From: Centropus unirufus
Lineage: Eukaryota; Chordata; Aves; Cuculiformes; Centropidae
Length of the DNA stretch: 64,000 nucleotides
Assembly (NCBI GenBank): GCA_013397695.1
Contig: VYZI01000029.1
Span: 3,687,510-3,751,509, forward strand
Reading direction: 5' to 3'
A program made the translations under genes and the position numbers. How positions within the stretch are numbered: position 1 is the first letter of the stretch; each line of letters opens with the position of its first letter. The notes under the pieces are model-generated. The model saw nothing but the letters and a program-made list of their open reading frames with translations, did no database searches and had not been told where the DNA came from. Shown one piece after another: positions 24,350-37,374 of this stretch.

Positions 24350-24391
24350 GAACCCTTCGAACTGAGAAGGGTTCAATTGAATTAAATTGAA
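24350..24391. repeat. Two adjacent overlapping inverted repeats
   Basis: GAACCCTTC (24350-24358) pairs with GAAGGGTTC (24366-24374) around a 7-nt loop. Immediately after, TTCAATT (24372-24378) pairs with AATTGAA (24385-24391). The arms share bases, so only one hairpin could form at a time. Confidence 0.6.
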
Positions 24392-26318
24392 AATTCAAAC
24401 CAGTGCAACGGTGGCCTTCTAATGTATGCAGTTTAAACAGGAAGTATGATGTATTTTGTTATTTAAAGTCAACCTTCAATATTCCTACCATTTTGGGATA
24501 GAATTATGTGCCCTCCCTTCTTTATTGACAGCTGCCTGGAGATACAGTTTAACCTCATTTTTTAGAATTGTGGCCATTGTTCAGGCAGCAAGTTATTCTC
24601 GAAGTTACAGTTATTCTTTTAGTTTTGTTAAAAAGAAAAGCTAGTTGCAGGATAGAACAAACATAATGTCTGAAAGATTTACAGTAGCCAGAGGAAAACC
24701 GGAGTGCTGGTGATATTGCTAGTGATTTAAAAAAATGAAGGCTTTGTTGTTGAAATTGGCAGCGTTTCCTATTCTTTTTTTTTTCCCTTTTGAGATTTAA
24801 ACAAAGCCTCTAGACAAATTAGATCTATTTTTGCTTCTCTTTCATAAACTGTACCCTTTGGCTGACTGTTGAACTAAAGGATCAAAAATGTTACATGTTT
24901 TTGCAAATAGTACTTGTGACTTTTGCCTTAAGTGTGGAAACAATCTTTGCTGCTTTTCAACATGCTGGTGGTGCCTTAACCAGGCACGCAGCTCCCCTGC
25001 TGACTAGAAAACGGATGTAGAAAGCAGAATTCAGTAAGTTTCAAGGCACCTTTTTAAGATCTTTCTGCTTTTTAGTGTTGAAATGTACAGATGAAAACAT
25101 ATGAGATTATACATATAAACATATTGAGAGTTATGTTACAGTTTTGACTTTGCTTCCAGTTCCCTCATTGCTTATAGAAGATACAACATTGTAAAATTTG
25201 ACTGTTGAAAATGCCAACAGGTGTTTAAAGAAGTTATTTCTAACCTTTCAGCATCCTTTTGTTATAGGGTAAGGAAACATTGGAAAACTAAGCTTTGCAT
25301 GTGAGAAACAGCTGTCAAGAAGGTAGTGGAACAGAATAGACTTAATTTTGCTGTAGATTTCTAGATATGATTTTCTCATGAGCCTAGACCTCATGTGTTT
25401 TGGAGCATTTTTGTTAAATAAGTGGCTCTTTATAAGGTAGAAGTAGTGAAGATTTCCCACCTCCCCCCATCACCTATAAAAATAATTTTAAAATAGCTAC
25501 ATTGCCTCGTCATAGAAATACCATACCCTGAGTTCTTTGGAGAACCTTCGGAAATGATACCTGCTCCAAACCCTCCTGTTGTCCTTCCCAGAGTATCTCC
25601 AGTACAGAAGATAACTAGTGGCAACAGCAGCTGCTTTAGTTGAATACTACTTTTTTTGTTACCTCTCCCTTTTGATTTTAATTAGAACAAGCAAACTTCT
25701 AGATATCCATTGTTCCTTTGTGCTTTGCCAAAACTAAGTGAAATGTTTGTCCTGGTCTTTTGGAAGTTATGGAAAGAAGCTGGAAAAGGAAACATAGATG
25801 GGCAGCGTAGCCACGTGCTCCTTTGGCCCTTAGAATGTCCAAGAGGAAAATAAAACAGTTGGACTTCATTTCAGTTCTTCACTTTGCTTGTATGGTTGAA
25901 TAGCCACCAGAGGATTGGCCTGATTCTTGTGTACATGTGCATGCTGTACCAGATGTTTCCACCTGAGGTGAAAATATGCAAGAAATATTTACTGTAAAAT
26001 GTCGGTGATGACCTTTTGTATGATTTCTCTCTCTTTAGTTCTTTTATACAGAGGCACATAAAGATTTGAAACTTTAAAACGGATTTTTGAGAACTAGGAG
26101 CCCAAATATCCTTCTCCCGTGATCTAGGCCCGTTGTCCTAGCCTGCGTAGAGAGAAAATCTGCATAGAATCTTAGAAGTGCAGATGGCAAACAAAGAAAT
26201 GTAAACTAACTGAAAGAGTGATCTGGTCTCGAATAGACCTCCCCCACTCCCCTTATGAAAATGATGTGCCAAATGCGGTGGGCTTGGGTTTTCATCATGT
26301 GTTTGTTCCCAAAACCAT

Positions 26319-26355
26319 GTGGGTTTTTTTGTTTTGATTTGGGTTTTTTTTTTTG
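26319..26355 (+). repeat. T/G-rich low-complexity tract
   Basis: GTGGG, T7, GTTTTG, GGG and T11 follow one another on the sense strand with only one A. Confidence 0.65.
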
Positions 26356-26581
26356 ACTAGCAAAATAATTGCTGAGGTACTTTGAGGTCATTGGTTAAAA
26401 TCTCAGCAGTCTTTTGTATGTAATAGTTTAAAACTGTCTCTTTCTCAAAAAAATGTCTGTGTGCTCTTGGATGTTGTTTTGTATATACTCTAAATTATTA
26501 GAAAAGGGATGGGAGAACTCTGTAATTGCCCATCCTGCTTGGCCAAAGAATTCTTTGGCAGTTGCAAAGACTGAATCTGTG

Positions 26582-26620
26582 ACTGGAGACTATAATTGCA
26601 AACTGGAGACTATAATTGTA
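26582..26620 (+). repeat. 20-bp tandem duplication
   Basis: ACTGGAGACTATAATTGCA (26582-26600) recurs one base later as ACTGGAGACTATAATTGTA (26602-26620), with one mismatch and a period of 20. Confidence 0.8.
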
Positions 26621-29600
26621 ACTATTGCAGCTGGCTGGCATATAGTGTTTTCTTGGAATTTACATTGTTTCTTGGGTTTTCTTTCCTTTTCCTTGTATAG
26701 CAGGGGTGCAGAGACAGGCAATGCTTTGCCTCAAGCACATGCTTTCATGTGTTTTGACTGCTACACCTGCCTCCCAGTCACCACATTTTTTGTTAGAGGG
26801 GACTGCAAGAGCTCTCTGTGCATGCATAGCATAGTTAAAATTTGATTTAAATGGTAGCTAAGCAGTAGCGTATAGATTTTTGTTGTTGTTTTTCCCTGCT
26901 GCTTGGATTTAGTGGTATTGAATTCTGTAGAGGACAGAGGAATTAGGGAGGTTGTTTTCAGCAAATACGTGTCATTCACTTGGACTAAACAGGATGCTTG
27001 TTACATGTTTTTAGCATACTTGACTGTCCCTTCTGGCAAATTAGGATGTATAAACTCCAGGTTGCAATGTATTGATAAGAGGTTCATTTGAAAGAAATAA
27101 TTTCGTACATCATACTGCTATTTACTTTGCTTTTATATAGCAACAAAAATAAACTGTTCTGGGTTTTTCCTAATAAAATTGATTTATATGGGATTAGTGT
27201 ACAAGTAGACTCTGGTCTACAGAGATACTTATATACCTAGCTTCCTGCTGACATCAGCATAATTTCAGAGAGACACCTTAAATACTTTTATGAACCTGGC
27301 TACAAGTACTTTAAATGCTTTTTAGGCCTAATGATAACTTTTCCTTAAAGTGATCGCTTTATTCTTTAGAAGAGTAAGTTTCTTTTGCAAGAAATATTGA
27401 TGTAACACTATGCATCACAGTGGGTACGATCCAGACTAAATGTATTTTTAGATGATTATAGGGATTTTAATTCAGCTTTCTTTGCTTGCTGCAAAGACGC
27501 TATGCAATTCTCTTCTCTAAGGGTAACTTTGATCTAGGAGTTGCAAGAGATATGTGGGTAACGCTGCCAAAGATGATGTTCACCTCTGGCAAAGAGGATA
27601 GTGAGGGACTTTCAGTGAGTGCAGGCCTGATTTGATTGATTATAATAATGTGTTGCTTTCATGGCTTCCTTTGGGACAGTTCTTGAATACTGCTGATGGC
27701 CAGAAAGGACCATTAAATCAGCAACACTGCCTACCTTACATACTACAGCTCTTTGTATGTCATGCAGCTCTCCTGATAATGAACATTTTGACTTATCTGA
27801 CCAAACCACAGTTAGTGCTTAGCTAACGTGCATTTGCCAGAAGGATATCCATCCTTCATCTAAAGGCATCAAGGGATAGAAAAAACATTACTTTTTGTGC
27901 TAGATTGCTCCATTTCCTTGTCTGGAAAAAGAAAAATAAAAAAAAAGGAAAAGTATTTCTGCATTGTGACATTGATCTATAATTGATCCTGACTTCCCCG
28001 GTCGGTAACATGTTTTACAAATGTATCTGTGTAATAAAAAAGTGTATGCACTCATGCTCTCAGTCCTAATTCCATTTAATATACTTTTGGGGAAGCCTGC
28101 TATGCCTTTTGGCATTTACTTATGATGTGTGGGTACAGTACAAAAATCACAAATTGATTTGAACTAATGTAAAACTTTGTTGTAGTTTTATCTACTACAA
28201 ACATTTATAAGATTTTGTAAATTAATGAAATAGCATTATTCTTTCAGCTTTTTATTAATTACCTTTGCCTCTGGAACCCTTTGTAGCACAAAGTGCCATT
28301 AAATATTATCAGGACTGGTTTTCACAGACATCTGCCTTTAGATTTCCACAATCTTTGACTGATATTTATCCTTTAGAATGTGCTGGTTATGTGTAGAACT
28401 CTTGCAGCTTAAGATTCTCTCTCAACATTCTGGAAAAGTGGCATTTTTATGTGTATTAAGTTTTTATGGTTCAGGTGTGTGTGTGTTCACAGCATTCATT
28501 GTTTCCTCACATTGAATGTGTATTGAAAAAGCATTGTATTAGCCCAAATCCCTTATTGTTTTGCAGCTATAAGAGTGTTGTCTTCCATTAGGTTTTGGGT
28601 TATTGGAATCTGTCCCACATAGTATTACTTTCAGGATGTATGATTGGGTACCCATGACTAGTTTTCCGTGTTGTATGGTTTGGTTATGTTGTGTTCCCTC
28701 GCTCTTTCTCCCATAACAAAATTTCAGCCCTTCATATGTAATCCTTACTTTTAGTATGGTGACCTACATTTTTTTTTATCCAAATGTATATATTTGAGAA
28801 GCCTGGGACTATCAACCATGTTATTGACTTAATTTTAGAATTTAATTTAGAGTACAAGTCAAAGTTGTGTTGGATCCTCTTCTGTGTTTCTGCCTTCCCC
28901 AGATTTCTTACGATTCACTTAGAATTTCTGTATGAAGTCACTAGTATTTTTCTTTTGGTGCAGCCTGAGAACCTGGAATTTGCCTAGTAAAAGTGATGTG
29001 AGCTCTCATATGTAATGGAATTCATGGTCGTTTTGTGTTAAGTAAACATAAAGTACAACTTTTATTATATATAAAGGTTCTATGAAAGGCTACATAGTCT
29101 GGAAAATATGCTGCATTCACAAATCTTGAACATTTTCTTGCTTTTCTGTGCCTGAATTCTTCCATATAAAATCTTGGAGTAACACTTTATAGATTTTAGG
29201 GATGTATTTAGAAGACTGTTTTTTAAGACACTTGGAGAATATAATAAATAACCTTATGGGATACCACACCAGGAATCAGAGGAGTCTGCCCTAGTAGAAA
29301 TACTTGAGTAATGCTCAGTATAGAAGGCCTCAGGCTATTCTTTTTGAGGGGAGGTAGGATGTGAGCCTATAGCTAAAAGCTTGACCATGGTGCATACATG
29401 CCGGCCGAGAGCAATTTTAGGTTCCCAGGCATCTTGCCTGTTGCTTCTGGCACTGCCTTTGACACTTGCTGACTTTGAAGGGCTTGATCTTTACAATTTG
29501 ATTTTTCTCTGGGCCTCGTTTCTGTCCATAAATGTCTAACTCTGGGAACAGCCTGCAGAACCTGTGACACGAGTGGGGTACAGTACAGAACAGCTTTTGA

Positions 29601-32000
29601 AAGTTTCTTTTGACAAGGCCCATTGTTGGGTTGAGAAGAAAAGGGTCATGGAGGAAAACGGGTCAGGTGGGTTTGAATTTAGAACAAATAGCTCATCCGC
29701 CAGTGTATTTGCAAACCGTGTTTAATCATTGCTCTGCACAATCCGTAATTTATCTGCCACGAAGGGAAAGGAACATAAATTTCCTTCTCAGGACGGGCAA
29801 TCTAGTGCGGGGAGCTATTCATCAGAGTTTGCATGTCAGAGGTCATGGGAAGAGATGTGTAAAATTTTCGTAATTCCAGAAATAACCCCCTGGGCATCCA
29901 AAAAGAAACTCGAGTGTTTAGGAAAGAGCCCTGGTTGTAGCTGTATCTGATCCCATCCTGCAGTGGGGTGGGTTGGCTCTCCGTGATGGATGTTCTGGTC
30001 AGCAGAGCTAAATGTTTTCACATACCCCTCTCTTTCACCCTGTGGGAAGAAAGGGGGAGGCAATAAGCACGTATTCTGTGTGTGGCAAACAAAGTTCAAC
30101 CCCTTTGCTGCTTATGTCTGTCATATTTTGATTTTCGGTATTAAAACCAGCAGTATACTTTAGAGACCCTATATTAAGCTTGCTGTTAATTAAGTTCTTC
30201 AAATAAATTTTTCCCAGCAGATTTTTTTAGTCGGGAAGGTGGAGTTTTCATATTAAGGCTCCTGCTGTAACATGCTGTGCTCTTTGTGAAGGCTCTGTAT
30301 ATGTCAAATGTCAGAATAGCAAGGTATTCATCAGCATATTTTTTCCATTTGGTATCCAGGCATAACATCATAAAAAAAAAAATCCCTTCTGTAACTCTAA
30401 ATATTTTCTACCTCTTTTCTGTTTTCTCATGTCCCCTAGTTGTCCTTATTTCTAAACATGTTTTATGTCAAAATGGTTTCCCTAGTATCTTTGTTGTATC
30501 TTTTTTCAAGCTCTGGCTCTTAAACTGTTAATATCCTATGATTGCAGTGCAAGAAAACACAGATTTCAGAGAATTTTTTTTTGCTGGATTAAGTGTGTCA
30601 AGATGCAAAATACTCCGCTGCTCATTGTAGATGTCTGTGAACTTCCCTTGAAAAATTCTTCGACAGAATAGTATGAGGAATCAATATCACTCCCTTTTTG
30701 CTCAGTCTTTTCTCTACTCCCCCAAGAGTTTAAGTCATCTCTGTCATCAGTATTAATGCAGGTGACAGCCAAGAATATAAACGTGCTTTCTAAAAGAATA
30801 GTAATAGGACTAACTTCAGGTTTTTTTCCTTTTAAAGCAAAGCATGTGACTCTTTAATATAGACAAAAATATGGCCTAACTGGTGCAAACTGTTTTCCAA
30901 TTAAATGTTTGTGGACAAGAGTCACTTGGGAAAAAGCTGCTTGCAAAATTTCCATGTATTTTTCCCCCCTTCCTTTCCTTAATGTCTGCATTTGTATACA
31001 GTTCCATAGAGTAAAATGTGTCCAGTGTCAGCTAAAGGAACGCTTGCTACGTAATTGGTAAGCCAATATAAATATTTTCGGGAAGTGTTTGATTGCAATA
31101 GGCAGCGCTGACATAAAGAAATGGTCTTAACAAATTCCAGATCAGCACTCTGTAGGTCTCTTCCTAAAAAAAAACACTTTTTTTTTAATTAGCTTTTTGG
31201 ATAAGACCTTGTTGATGGCTGACGTAACAAGGTAGGCAGAGTGGAGGCAATTCAGGAACATCTTGAGTTCCATCTTTAGTCACTGATTTCACTATTGGAA
31301 AAAAAAAGTCTTGTAACAAGGTTTTCAAAATATTCTCTCATCCACGATTAGAGGCTGTTAATATAGTTCATGCAAAATATGAAGCTTTCAGAAGAGACAG
31401 TGGTTTTAAGAGTTAACATTGTAAATTCAAGCATTTTGTGAATAATGCTCACAATGAAGAAAAATTTCATTTTTTTTCTCTATGGCTGAAAGTGTGGGGT
31501 TTGTTTCTTTTTTTTTAATAATACCTGGTGTGGTATTAATGTTTTAAATTATGCCTGTTTTGGCAACCATTTAATCTGTCTGCATTCAGTTTCATCTTCT
31601 ATGTTACGTTCTGTGCTAGTTTTCCCATTCCGTTTTCATAATCTGGAGTGTAACCTGGCAAATTTGTTCTTCCTTAATAGTGCTTTGTTTCTGGTATATG
31701 ATACCTTGTAGTGAAAAGTTGGCACAAATTTAGCAAAACTTTATCTGGAGAGTTGCTTTGTAGAGAAGTTGTGAATTCACAATGATATGTTAATGCTGTG
31801 GAAGTATACAGAGGGCAGCTTTAATAATCATCATGTGTTGAAGGGCCTCGACTCAACGGGAAGTGGCTCCAGAAGGAATGAAAACTGTAGTTCTCTTGTG
31901 GAAGGAATTAGCACAGTCCAGGAAGTGCTGTGTAATGGTTTTCTTGATTTACTGCACATTTATTTTTAACCAATAAAAAAAAAGCAAGCTTTCCTTACCT

Positions 32001-32024
32001 GGGGGTTTTGGGTTTTTTTTTTTT
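32001..32024 (+). repeat. G/T-rich tract
   Basis: GGGGG, TTTT, GGG and a T12 run follow each other with no A or C. Confidence 0.65.
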
Positions 32025-32948
32025 AACCCATGAAAAAAATAAAAAAGCTTTTTCTGGAATGCGTCACTCCTACTTCAAAGTAGAAAATGCATTTAAATTC
32101 ACTAATCAGAATTTATTTTAATGTATTTGGTCTATAATAATTCAATCTTAATTTTCACTTTACTCTCTTTTGAATATGAACTTAGCTTTACGCTATGGTA
32201 GAACATTTTATTTTTTCATGCATCCTTTCAGGCCAAAGAATCACTTTTATGAGTTAAAGAGTTACACTGATTTTTATGTCCTACTTGTATCAATGCTATT
32301 ATGCAATAAACTTGCTGGTTTTAAACCAACTGCAGATTTGGAATAGCTAGTTCTGGTGGGAGAAAATAATTTCAGAAAATAAGCTCTATAATAAATAAAA
32401 TAATGCTCTAATGAGCATTCTCTATGAGGTGGCCTGGGAGAGAATTCCAGCTTTGCTATGTTCAGGCCAAACACATTTTTTTATTCCTCAGAGTATTCAT
32501 TTGCATTATGATGAGTAGGAGCATAGAACAAAGTTAGGACTGTACAACCGCCTGTCAGAAAGGACTCTCACTAATGTTCAGCCTTACAGCTAGCAAACGT
32601 CAGAGGTTGCATGGATTTTTTATATTGACCTTTCATGTATTATTTTGTTTAATGCATTTTAGTTAGATTTCCTCTTGTAGATGGTTCGGTGAGCCTAACC
32701 ATCAGTTGGTTTCATATAGTTGGTTGAAAAAAATGCTTAACTGTGGTTTTGCTAGCACCAAATCTTTGCTGTGCCCCTTTTTTTTCCCCCTCACATCTCT
32801 GAAATTCTTCTGAAATAGCTAATGCTTATGTCAACTGTCTTTTGTTCCTCATAGATGAAACGTTGAGTTAGCTTTTGGATTGCTCCATAGTTAGATATAA
32901 TTTCAAAGTTTCTTGGGACCATGAGGATCAGAATACGTGTGTGAGTAC

Positions 32949-33040
32949 ACTCTCTCTCTATATATATATTTATATGAAAAAGTGTATGCAGATGAATAAT
33001 TGTGTGTGCATACATATATATTTGCATATATGCCTATATG
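32949..33040. repeat. CT / TA / TG dinucleotide microsatellite patches
   Basis: A short CT repeat (32950-32959) passes directly into TA repeats (to about 32970). TGTGTGTG and further ATATAT stretches follow at 33001-33040. Confidence 0.75.
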
Positions 33041-35926
33041 GTTTTTTTAATTCTGAAAAATATGAATTTTCTGAAAGACATGTGAAGACATAAATAAGTC
33101 TAGCAGATTCCTTGGAGCTTACAAGATTTGCACATGCAACTATTTTAGAAGAGTTTAGAGATGCTTTTAAATCATGCTTTGCATGAGGGGATGGATGTTA
33201 GTGCAAAGCATCTGTTTTAATTCTCTATTTTGCCAAGGCACCAAGCCTTTTAGGGAGAGCAATAAACTTGCTTATTTCCTATACACAATTCGGGTATCTA
33301 ATCACAGCTGGAAGTCCTGTTATCTTGGCCATCACCTTTAGAAGCTTTAGTAGAAGACCAATCTTAATGCTTCTGTAGCTGAGTAGTTCTTCATGGTGGG
33401 ATGATATTTGGATTAACATACTGTGTTGTGCTGTATCTAGTATGTGATTGCCAGCCTTTTTGATTGTTTTGGTTGTAGCATGATGTAATGTAGTGTAGAG
33501 AATGAATTTAGTGTTATCTATAATTAACATTTTTTCTAAGCTCTTAGGAGTTGTATCTAGCAATGCCTTGAGTAAAAATAACATTTTGAAGTGGTTTTGA
33601 GGAAGCAAAATGAAATATTGAGGAGAAATAATTACTTAATGGTGCACTGCTTTAAAATAGTAGCTGCTATTATATCTAGATTTCTTCAAATAGGAGTATG
33701 ATAGCATCAAGCAAATGCAGTACTAGGAAAAAACCCGACCTTAAATGCTGTTTGTGTTTTGTGTTTGTCTGCTGGGGATGAATCTCATACTCAGTGAGAG
33801 AATATCAGAATTAGTTGCTGTAAAACCCAGTGCAAAGCCTTGACAAAGATGGACTATGAAACTGTCTATCAAAAGAAGAGTAAACCAACTATATTTAGGA
33901 GAAACAGAAGATATTGGCTGGAAAGAGTAAGGCAGCAGTTTCTTCAGTAGCTGAGGCAGTCTGATACAAGTTTACTGTTCCCAGAAGAGAGAGATTTTTC
34001 TAATCCACTCCCACAGCAGCAGGAATGGTACTTTTCCCTCCCATGCTCCAGTTCTGGTGCTTTGTGGACTAATCCCTGATTTGCTCTGGTTTGCTAATGC
34101 AGCAGAAAGTGTCCTTCCCCAGCCCTTTGCTGGGTGAGGGAGCTGCAGGGGCTCCTAGGGAGCTCTAGTGCGTGGAAAGCAGTGGAAATAATTGTACAGC
34201 TGTCTGCGGGCACGGCAGTACCAGTTTGACTCTTCCCATCACATGGAGGCCTTACCTCGGTCTATAACATCTGTACATCTCCGCTTTTTCATGCTGCATT
34301 TTCCAAACACGCCCTCCATTCAAGTTCACATTTTGCCCATTTCCAAACCATATTGCTAGCCTCTCCTTTCAAAGCTGCTTTGCTAGAGATCAGATGCTTC
34401 TCTCCTGTGACCCCTGTAGGCTATTTTTTTTTTTTTACTAAGACTTGCAGATTTTAGACCTCGCCTTTTAAAAATAGATCTTCTCACCTGCACATTAATT
34501 TTACTGCAGCTGGAATTCTGAGCCTTCATATTTTGCATAATACTTTATCAATATGCTTACTGTAACGTCTAAATCCTCTGAATAAGTTTCTAACAAGCTG
34601 CAGAAAAGCTTTCTTGTAAAGCTTTCAGTACAAAATGTTAACATAATTTTATGCCTCAGCTCCTAGTTGATTTTTTTTTCATCGTGTTCCTCTCTTAATC
34701 TAGGGATTAGTATAGTTTCCCTTAAACTATACAATTTAGATGAGGATAGTTCTTTTGGCTAGGAGTATGTAAATATGCAGCTTTAAAACTATTATTGAAT
34801 GTTTCTTGCAGAGGAAATTTTACTATTTTTATTACTCTTTAATATCTGTGGGTTTTTCCCAAGTTTTCAGTTCGTCAGGAATATATTTTTATCTTCTAGC
34901 AAAAATGTGTAAATCTAAATAACTGTACTGCAGTCTAGACTTGCCCTACATCACTTTATTATAGTTCAGACCCTGAATTTTATAGTTGTTAGATTTGGGG
35001 TAATTTACAGGATTCATCACTTTTTGTAATCTACAGCTTAGTTTATTATTGTTTGTCTTTGTTTATATTGTCTATGGCTTAGTTTCTCTTATTCATATGT
35101 TTTAGGAATCAGTAATCTGAGAAAATATTTTGATCTGTCAATTTTTCCTTCTGCATAGAGTGAACGTAAGCAGCTGTTTCCAGGGATGCTAATTAATTTG
35201 TTTAAATTAACTTTGCTTCAGAACAGCCCTTTTAAAAAATTAGGGTTCCTTAGAGTAGCAGCAATCTCAGATCAGTAAAATGCTTTTTAAAAGTGTTCTA
35301 ATTTGAGACAAAATCATTGAAGCAGACTATCAAATAGAGGGTTAGCACTCACATTGTCATTTTTACTTATGCATAAAAAATGTAAATTGTAAAAGCAACT
35401 CTGGTCAAAATGTGATTGTGTTGGCAGAAGTGATGGGTTAGGTCCCTCTGAAATACCATGGTCTCTTTCTGTCCTCCTCTAAGAGGTGAACTTTGTCTTT
35501 TAATTCTATTGAGTTGTTCTGCTACTGTGAGCGCCTGTTGTGATTTAAGCTGGGTAGAGACTTGGTAAGGCTGAACAAAGTAAGGCTTTGGAATCCTGTG
35601 CACATCTCTGCAAAGGGTGTAGGATATTGAAGAAATGTAAACTGTAAGTTTGGATAGGACAAGGAGCGAGGGATTTCTGTGGTAGTTTTAAGGGTGGAAG
35701 AATCCAACTTAAAGTGTGTGTCACTTAATTATCACCTAAATTGATGAGTAAATGTGACAAGAATAATGGTGGGAGATGAGACTTTGATTGTCCCATTGCT
35801 GCTGTGGGTGCCTTACAGATGAGCTAGTGCCATTTTGAGTATTTGACGGTCTTTGTTTCCGCTCTAAAGTCTTTGTTCTGAGTCCACTGGTTTACTGAGC
35901 TTCCAGATCTTTTTAAAATCTTTTGG

Positions 35927-36390
35927 GTAGAAAGAATGATTTGGACTGGTAGAGACCTTTACAGGTTATCTAGCCCAACCTCCCGACCAGGGACATCTTC
36001 AACCTGATCGGGTTGCTCAGAGCCCCATCCAACCCAACCCTCAGTGGTTCCAGGGATGGGGCCTCTTGCCACCTCTCTGGGAACCCATTCCTGCGTTTGT
36101 CCAACCCAGGTAAAAAAAGTTTCTTCCCTAATATCTCTCCTAGACCCCTTCCCTTTCAGTTTAAAGCTATTACCCCGTGTCCTATGGCTACAGGCCCCAC
36201 TAAAATGTTTTTCCCCCATCTTTCATATAAGCCCCCTTCAAGCACTGAATGGGCCACAAGGAGGACTCTGGGGTCTTGTCTTCTCCAAGCTGATCAACCC
36301 CAACTCCCTCAGCCTCTTGTCATGTGGGAGGTGTTCCAGATCTTTGAAAGAAAAACGAGCCTCTCAACTCGTAGCCTTGTGTCTTGATTT
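35927..36390 (-). mobile_element. CR1 LINE 3'-end fragment, - strand (longest copy)
   Basis: The + strand reads as a reversed CR1 3' region: GACTGGTAGAGACCTTTACA, CTAGCCCAACCTCC, ACATCTTCAACCTGATCGGG, TTGCTCAGAGCCCCATCCAA, a stretch like ACCCCGTGTCCTATGGCTAC, then CTCCAAGCTGATCAACCCCA. About 460 bp is recognisable, the longest CR1 piece here. Its pattern (AGGGACATCTTCAACC, TTGCTCAGAGCCCCATCCAA) resembles the 46 kb copy more than the 20 kb copy, which suggests a different CR1 subfamily. Frames of about 125-130 codons on + are by-products of the repeat. Confidence 0.93.
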
Positions 36391-36826
36391 TCTGCAATTT
36401 GTAGGCCTGTGTTTAATACTCCTCCATGGACTGTAAAACCAACCGTTACTTCAATGGTATTATTGCTGTCTGTTTATCCTCAATGTTTATGAAGTTCTTA
36501 ACCAAAATGTTCTCTCAAAGACAAACAGCTCATCTTTTGTGGTGTCAGCCGAATGGTCTGACCATCACTCAGCAAAGAATGAAGGAAATGCTGCTTTTAC
36601 TGATTGGCTTACGTGAAGTAAAAAGGATGTATTCTTTCTTCCTACTTCCTCAAATACATAATTTGCATTTTAATATCTCCATATCTAAACTTTGTGAACT
36701 CGAAGCAATTAAAAAAAATGTGAACAACGCTTTGTCAGGTAAAGAATGACAGTAACACCATTCTTTCCATGGTAGCACATGACCATAGTATTATGCTAGC
36801 CTGCTTGCTCAAAGATGCAGTGGCAA

Positions 36827-36840
36827 ACACACACACACAC
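36827..36840. repeat. (CA)7 microsatellite
   Basis: Seven uninterrupted AC units on the + strand. Confidence 0.85.
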
Positions 36841-37352
36841 CCTGAAAAAAACCACAGACACAAGAAACTGAAATATGCCAAAAGTAACTGGAGCACATGC
36901 TTTCTTAAGTTTCTATCTACTCTTTAGTTTGAATTCTATTGCAACTGGTGTTTGTCATAACTTGAGGGAGGGCTTCGGAACCTTGTTTTTCCAGACCTTG
37001 GGAAATGGTATGCAATTTTGAAAGGATATTTCAGGTCTCCTGAGACAAAAGAGTCGCTTTTGGGAAGCAATGTGTTAGACATACCAGGTACTAAAATTTG
37101 GTGAGCCTAAGACTGAAATAATGAAATAGGATTTCTCGATCAGATAGATAAAATTATCGTTAACTTTCTTTCTGGTGTCCGAGTCATACAAACACCATAC
37201 TGAGGTTTATTTAATACTCAGACTCTGTCTAATGCAAATTCATTCTGTGTGAAATATTTATTATAAAATTCTGTTAAAGGAAACATTTATTGTGAGAAAT
37301 GAAAGATTCAAATAAGCTGAAGTCCCATAATAAAAATTTTTTACTGAAATCC

Positions 37353-37374
37353 AGATAGATTAGATAGATAGATT
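37353..37374. repeat. Short GATA tetranucleotide repeat
   Basis: AGAT units with one interruption (AGATAGATTAGATAGATAGA and onward). It is short and probably not very polymorphic. Confidence 0.7.

Larger units (their letters stand above)
23396..35926. other. Intron 1 segment: unique AT-rich DNA
   Basis: No gene or clear transposon is seen in 12.5 kb. Small elements include a pair of nested hairpins (24350-24391), a 20-bp tandem duplication (26582-26620), T/G tracts (26319-26355, 32001-32024), CT/TA/TG microsatellite patches (32949-33040) and a T13 run (34424-34436). A 109-codon minus-strand frame at 33279-33608 has no recognisable domain. Confidence 0.6.

Noticed and set aside
33279..33608. 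109-codon minus-strand frame
   Set aside because: No domain, no poly(A) tail or splice context; length is expected by chance in AT-rich DNA.
36013..36436. Overlapping + strand frames of 124-130 codons
   Set aside because: They sit almost wholly in the reversed CR1 fragment and do not follow the reverse-transcriptase reading frame.
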